Shown here piece by piece: positions 53,101-57,033 of a stretch of 57,033 bases of DNA. The notes under the pieces were generated by a model. That model searched no databases and had not been told where the DNA came from. It saw nothing but the letters and a program-made list of their open reading frames with translations. The position numbers and the translations under genes were made by a program. This DNA is from Bacteroidota bacterium. Lineage in GTDB: Bacteria; Bacteroidota; Bacteroidia; Bacteroidales; UBA7960. The stretch is from NCBI GenBank assembly GCA_018335675.1, contig JAGXRQ010000073.1, forward strand, positions 1 to 57,033, given 5' to 3'. The first letter of the stretch is position 1. Every line of letters starts with the position of its first letter.

Positions 53101-56100
53101 AGCCGGCAAACCTCCAATAGTAGTAGCAAATTCATAACATACTGTAACATCTGCACCGGCGTCTGCAACTAATTGTGGCAATATTGATACTGCAACCTGA
53201 TCAGTTACCTGACAATTTTGCGCATCTGTTACAGTTAAAGTATAAGTAGTATTCACATTTGGAGAAACTGTAGGATTAGGTAAATTTTGTTGACCGCCCA
53301 AACTTGGATCGGCAGGTACAGCAGTCCACAAATATGCCAGCGGTGGTGTTCCACCCGAAGCAGTAGGGCTACCGCCAAGAGTAATACTACCACTATTATT
53401 CGGATGGCACATTGTTAATGATGGTCCACCTGAATCAATAATAATTGCAGGAGAAACATGAATAGTCATTGAATCAAAACTGCTACAGCCAATACCAACC
53501 GGATAATCTACAGTGATTGTATAGGTAGTAGTAACAGTTGGACTAACAATTGGATTAAGGATATTTGCCTGACCAACTAATGTAGTATCAAATGGACTCG
53601 ATGTCCATGTAATAATTGCACTTGCGCCTAAGCCTGACCCTTGATCATTAATTGTAGCACCTAGCATAAATGTATTACCTGCAGCATTTGCGTTACAAAC
53701 ATCATGAATATCAGGGTTTGCTGTAACTATTAAGCCAGGGGTTACAATAACCACTACAGTATCATAAGCCAAACAGTTATCACCTTGTTTGTCTCTAACT
53801 CTAACTCTGTATGTAGTTGTAGTAGCCGGGCTAACAACAGGATGTGCAATATTTGAAAAGAATGTCCAAATGCCACCATTAAGTCTTTCCCAACGATAAG
53901 TAAATTGATTAGGATCTATAGTTGGATTACCAACATAATACCCTGTATTTCCAATACCTAGAGGAGTACCCCCAAGAGTAACACTTGACCCATTACATAG
54001 ATGAATTTCACCACTCGCACCACCGCCTGCATCTGCAACCACAATAGGATATATGAATATCGTTGTAAAATCTGTTTCAACACAACCATAAAAATCTGTA
54101 ACCTGAACAGTATAAACAGTTTGAACATTAGGAGAAACAACAGGATTAGCATCATTTTCTTGACCTGCCAATGTTGGATCAAGAGGGTTGGAAGACCATA
54201 CATAAGAATATGGAGGCTGACCACCTTCTGCTGTTTCAACAGAACCTGTTCCACCTAATTCCCAAACGCCAAGATTGACACCGCTACAAATAGTAACGTT
54301 AGGTCCGGCATATACTTCCAGAGGAGAGGCCGGTTGAGAAACAGTAGCTGATCCAGATTGAGTACAACCTTGAGAATCTGTAACAGTAACAGAATAGTTG
54401 CCTGTAGTAAGTCCTGAAATAGTAGGTGTGGTTGCTCCGTTGCTCCATAAATATGTATATCCGGGTGTGCCGCCAACAACTACAACTGTAACTTCACCGG
54501 TTGAAGCACCCCAACAATCCACATCTATAACAAGGAAGCTTAATATCATTCCGTCTGGTTCAATTATATTAACAACTTGAAGCAACACAAAACAATTGAT
54601 ATTATTTGCATCACGAATAAGAACATTATATGTATTTTCTACCAAACCTTCAAACAATCCACTTGCTTGCCATGTTGCTCCATTATTAATGGAATATTCA
54701 TAAGCACCTGAGCCTCCCGAAGGATTAGTTATATTGATTCTACCATCATTGCTTCCGAAGCAGGAAATCTGATCGAAGTTAACTGTAGCATTTAGTTGAG
54801 CTGGTTGAGTAATTACCACAACAGCCAATTGCTCAACACATGATATAAAACTAGCATCTCTAATAAGAACAGTATATGACCCTGCAAATAAATTAGGGAA
54901 AGAACCACTAGCTTGCCAACTAGCTCCATTATTAATTGAAAATTCATAATTACCTGACCCACCAATAGGGTTGGTAATTGTTATAGAGCCATTATTTGCA
55001 CCAAAACAATTTACATTTACTGAACTAACCGTTGCTGTTAATGGTAGAGGAGCTGTCAAAACTAGATTTGCATTTAAAATAACTACACAACTAGGATTTG
55101 CCTGATCTCTCATTTGAACATTATATGTGCCTGCGCCAAGGTTAGAGAATAAACCTGAAACAGACCATGAAGTTCCGCCATTTATAGTATATTCGAATGT
55201 TCCAGATCCACCCAATGGATTTGTAATATTTATCCAACCATTCAAACTAGAGCTGCATCCAGTAACATTTTGCCATGCAAGATCTGCTGATAATTGAGCA
55301 GGCTGTATAATTTGATACACACCTAAATTAACAATACATCCAGGCAAAGTAAAATCTCTTATTTGAACATTATAAAAGCCAGCACCCAATCCTGAGAATA
55401 ATCCGCTATTATGCCATGTAGCACCACCATCAATAGAGTATTGATAAACACCTGAGCCACCTACAGGATTTGTAATTGAAATAGCACCATTAGTATTTCC
55501 AAAACAACCGGTAACATGCGTTAAATTAACATCAGCATTCAATTGTCCGTATACAGTTATTGTTATTGTGTTCGAGGCAGAATTACCGCATGCATTAGTA
55601 GCTAATCTTCTATAGTTTGTTGTGGTTGTCAGAGGAGCAGCAACACTATAAGTTAAAGCATTTGCACCTGCAATATTTGTCCATGGACCTAATCCAATTT
55701 GGAATTGCCATTGATAAGTAATTGCACCTGTACCGCCACTTGCAGGAGAAACACTTGTAAAAGGCGACGGAATTGTTCCATAACAAATAGTTTGGTTGGC
55801 TGCAATTACACCACCTAATAATGCATCAGCAACTGTAACAGTAATAATATTTGACTCCACAGTACCGCAACTGTTTGAAGCAACTCTGCGATAATTAGTT
55901 GTTACAGTTAATGGCGCACTTACAGCATATGTAAGTGCATTAGCACCAACTATATTTGTCCATACACCTGCACCTACCTGATATTGCCATTGATAAGTCC
56001 ATGCACCGAAACCGCCTGAAGGAGAAGTTGAATTAGTAAATGGAGCAGGAATATCACCGTTACAAATACTTTGGCTGGCAGCAATTACACCACCATTCAT

Positions 56101-57033
56101 AACTCCATATACAGATACTGTTATAACATTAGATTCAACAACACCACATGAATTAGTGGCTACTCTTTTATAATTTGTAGTGACGGTTAATGGAGATGAA
56201 ACTGTATATGCCAATCCGTTAGCACCTGCGATGTTTGTCCAAGGACCGGCACCAACTTGTGATTGCCATTGATATGTCCAAGCGCCCACTCCACCTGATG
56301 GTGAAAGTATATTAGTAAATGGGGCTGGGGTAGTATTATAGCAAATATCTTGACTGGCAGCTATTGTACCACCATTAATGTCACCTGATACAGTAACCGT
56401 AATGATATTTGATTCTCCGGAGCCGCATGCATTTGTTGCAACCCTGCGATAATTAGTTGTAATAGTTAGACCGGAAGGTACAGAATAAGTTAACCCTGTA
56501 GCACCAACAATATTTGTCCAAGGACCAACACCTGTTTGAGATTGCCATTGGTAAGTCATTGCACCTGTACCACCACTAGCTGGAGATACACTTGTAAAAG
56601 GAGCAGGTACAGTATTATAACAAATACTTTGACTTGCAGCTATTACTCCGCCATTTATTGCATCTGCAACAGTAACGGTTATAACATTAGAAATACCGGT
56701 ACCGCATGTATTTGTAGATAATCTTCTATAATTTGTTGTAACTGTCATTGGACCGGGAGCAGCATATGTAATTGCATTAGCACCGGCAATATCAGTCCAT
56801 GCACCTGCACCAACTTGGAATTGCCATTGGTAAGTCCAAGCGCCATTTCCACCTGACGGAGCTGTTACACTTGAGAATGGAGCCGGAACATCGCCATAAC
56901 AAACACTCTGATTAGCAGCAATAGTTCCACCATTAATTTCATTATAAACAGTAACTGTAATAATATTGGATTCAATTGAACCGCAAGTATTAGTTGACAA
57001 ACGTCTGTAAAAAGTAGTAACTGTTAATGGAGC
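50149..57033 (-). CDS. Giant SprB-like adhesin with T9SS type-B (gliding motility-associated) C-terminal domain; 5' end outside the window
   Basis: At least 2294 aa are visible and the reading frame is open at the window's right edge, so the N-terminus and signal are missing; ATG at 57000 is an internal Met. In order from the N-side: five to six Ig-like repeats of about 91 aa, five SprB-type repeats, about a dozen PKD/Ig-like domains (recurring YTLTVTD...CxxxDxVTV), and the CHU_C type-B sorting domain (PNAFTPNGDGINDIF, then RWGQKIYDGVEGWDGTFNG and YYYIQTVYD). SprB-like proteins move along the cell surface in gliding bacteria, and in others they act as adhesins. The following PorE-like and PorP/SprF-like genes are the usual secretion and anchoring partners. 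Confidence 0.9.
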   Translation of the reverse strand, partial: APLTVTTFYRRLSTNTCGSIESNIITVTVYNEINGGTIAANQSVCYGDVPAPFSSVTAPSGGNGAWTYQWQFQVGAGAWTDIAGANAITYAAPGPMTVTTNYRRLSTNTCGTGISNVITVTVADAINGGVIAASQSICYNTVPAPFTSVSPASGGTGAMTYQWQSQTGVGPWTNIVGATGLTYSVPSGLTITTNYRRVATNACGSGESNIITVTVSGDINGGTIAASQDICYNTTPAPFTNILSPSGGVGAWTYQWQSQVGAGPWTNIAGANGLAYTVSSPLTVTTNYKRVATNSCGVVESNVITVSVYGVMNGGVIAASQSICNGDIPAPFTNSTSPSGGFGAWTYQWQYQVGAGVWTNIVGANALTYAVSAPLTVTTNYRRVASNSCGTVESNIITVTVADALLGGVIAANQTICYGTIPSPFTSVSPASGGTGAITYQWQFQIGLGPWTNIAGANALTYSVAAPLTTTTNYRRLATNACGNSASNTITITVYGQLNADVNLTHVTGCFGNTNGAISITNPVGGSGVYQYSIDGGATWHNSGLFSGLGAGFYNVQIRDFTLPGCIVNLGVYQIIQPAQLSADLAWQNVTGCSSSLNGWINITNPLGGSGTFEYTINGGTSWSVSGLFSNLGAGTYNVQMRDQANPSCVVILNANLVLTAPLPLTATVSSVNVNCFGANNGSITITNPIGGSGNYEFSINNGASWQASGSFPNLFAGSYTVLIRDASFISCVEQLAVVVITQPAQLNATVNFDQISCFGSNDGRINITNPSGGSGAYEYSINNGATWQASGLFEGLVENTYNVLIRDANNINCFVLLQVVNIIEPDGMILSFLVIDVDCWGASTGEVTVVVVGGTPGYTYLWSNGATTPTISGLTTGNYSVTVTDSQGCTQSGSATVSQPASPLEVYAGPNVTICSGVNLGVWELGGTGSVETAEGGQPPYSYVWSSNPLDPTLAGQENDANPVVSPNVQTVYTVQVTDFYGCVETDFTTIFIYPIVVADAGGGASGEIHLCNGSSVTLGGTPLGIGNTGYYVGNPTIDPNQFTYRWERLNGGIWTFFSNIAHPVVSPATTTTYRVRVRDKQGDNCLAYDTVVVIVTPGLIVTANPDIHDVCNANAAGNTFMLGATINDQGSGLGASAIITWTSSPFDTTLVGQANILNPIVSPTVTTTYTITVDYPVGIGCSSFDSMTIHVSPAIIIDSGGPSLTMCHPNNSGSITLGGSPTASGGTPPLAYLWTAVPADPSLGGQQNLPNPTVSPNVNTTYTLTVTDAQNCQVTDQVAVSILPQLVADAGADVTVCYEFATTIGGLPAAFGGSGNYTYLWTAVPADPSLAGQQNMPNPTVEPLVTTTYTLTVTDATYGCQDVDVVVVNVVPGIDITIYEGANPVCVGSTITLGGSPTATGGNPPLNYRWRIQGVNPNWSELTNPTYTVNENTTFILFVYDNFGCWNSESVTINVTNTPVAQIQGAPIREICEGESVTLTAIGNATWNYLWMPGGYTTQTINVSPTETTTYTLTVTNDCGTDNASVQVIVYPSVGIDVANTSVDDITCSGDENGSINIALLNTSIIYTFNLQDNLGNILETYVGTQPATFIDLGAGTYFVHITDGHACGTMLAGPYMILAPDPITIDPSSIAYTAVICDGDDSGFISIGANGGTGVLYYTLYKDAFIVQGPQAGSGSFTGLEGGTYIVNITDDAGCSIDSDPITIVVIGGLPNAGDDKEVCVGGSVEIGPDVDPGATTYLWTSVPQDLSLMGQENLLNPVVSPLETTTYYLTSVYELDGFTCENVDELIVKVNPLPLALVGDNISMCFGDVVSIGAQNYEPVPANTYVWTSVPHDPSISSPFVSNPTVSPLVTTVYTLIETYVATGCSNSNSVTVTVNPLPSVFVADDMTICQGDEVYIGSDNEPDPNVTYFWSAYPIPFISAEYNPLVSPESTNTYYLTVTHQPTGCINMDSVTVTVVEKPLYEISDNIIFCSVDEIVPVYIGGNPLGAYFYTWTSAPENSSLIGQENDSDPLVTVEGTTMFHLLVSAGPGAEGCVARDSVWVLVSDLNVVAWDSPKACEDEAAELGYGIAVSGGFQPYTYQWYDNDGNLIGNIFNPIVTPPFVEPYTIIVTDYFSCSREADVSIEIDVPVVSLEADPDVNLYPNQVVTFTATPDYYENYDFYVNGVLAQTGSLNTFEYLEPQQDDEIIVIVMSEFGCEASSLPLILNLISLPNAFTPNGDGINDIFGKGSDLIIFNRWGQKIYDGVEGWDGTFNGRAVAPGTYYYIQTVYDRNNNQIINKGSVTVIRIRE
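54330..55545 (-). repeat. SprB-type coding repeats (five copies)
   Basis: Five units of about 75-85 aa share the C(F/S)G.NDG.I.ITNP.GGSG...Y(S/T)I(N/D)(N/G)G...W...G.F pattern (for example SCFGSNDGRINITNPSGGSG). They match the SprB repeat family of gliding-associated adhesins. The last copy is more diverged. Two further partial copies lie near 51950-52400. Confidence 0.8.
55546..57033 (-). repeat. Ig-like coding repeats of about 273 nt
   Basis: Near-identical 91-aa units repeat with the hallmarks GG.IAA.Q.ICY...PAPF, SGG.GAWTYQWQ.Q.GAG.WT.I.GAN..TY, then TTNYRR..TN.CG...SN.ITVTV. Five complete units and part of a sixth are inside the window, and the array continues past the right edge. High DNA similarity between units makes it prone to collapse in assembly and to recombination in the cell. 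Confidence 0.85.

Overview
This is an AT-rich stretch of a Bacteroidota chromosome, probably from a free-living member of the Bacteroidales/Marinilabiliales type; the exact rank is my inference. The evidence is type IX secretion (T9SS) sorting domains of both kinds, a SprB-like adhesin next to PorE-like and PorP/SprF-like genes, a BtuB/BtuG-type vitamin B12 locus, the Bacteroidota-specific families DUF4465, DUF6452 and DUF6048, and TAnnTTTG promoter -7 boxes in front of many genes. There are no tRNA or rRNA genes, CRISPR arrays or prophage. The only mobile DNA seen is the first 26 codons of an IS30-type transposase at the left edge.

Left part (1-8 kb): after the IS30 fragment come an alternative oxidase, a large exported TPR-like protein, a Sua5/YciO protein, a cupin, an M23 peptidase, a Yip1-like membrane protein and XerD. 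Two arrays of the same family of 7-bp repeats, in opposite orientation, flank this segment at 4.4 and 7.75 kb. 8-20.4 kb: two very large T9SS type-A cargo proteins (1620 and 2520 aa) built from internal repeats. 20.5-22.3 kb: a DUF456 membrane protein behind a long hairpin, and a lipoprotein with two aspartyl-protease domains plus PDZ.

22.4-28.9 kb: a cobalamin riboswitch with its own promoter controls a TonB-dependent receptor (BtuB-like), a DUF4465 lipoprotein, a T9SS-sorted surface protein and a BtuG-like beta-propeller lipoprotein. Together these look like a B12 capture and import operon. DUF6452 and DUF6048 genes follow, probably from their own promoter. 28.9-38.8 kb is a signalling island: a minus-strand operon of two sensor kinases and two REC-PAS regulators without DNA-binding domains, divergent from a 1110-aa receptor (sensor propeller, Y_Y_Y domain, membrane helix, class III cyclase with adenylate-specific residues), followed by an HD phosphohydrolase and a universal stress protein.

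39.8-46.5 kb: NAD-dependent DNA ligase, LolD-type ABC ATPase, an EEP-family phosphodiesterase/nuclease, a TPR protein and a sodium:solute symporter. The symporter seems to have lost or frameshifted a 31-residue C-terminal tail. 46.5 kb to the end: PorP/SprF-like, PorE-like (with an extra SPOR-like end) and a giant SprB-like adhesin with a type-B sorting domain, whose N-terminus lies outside the window. The most interesting points are the symporter frameshift, the propeller-cyclase signalling island, the T9SS cargo inside the B12 operon, the heptamer repeats, and the short leaders with decoy TTG codons inside promoter boxes.
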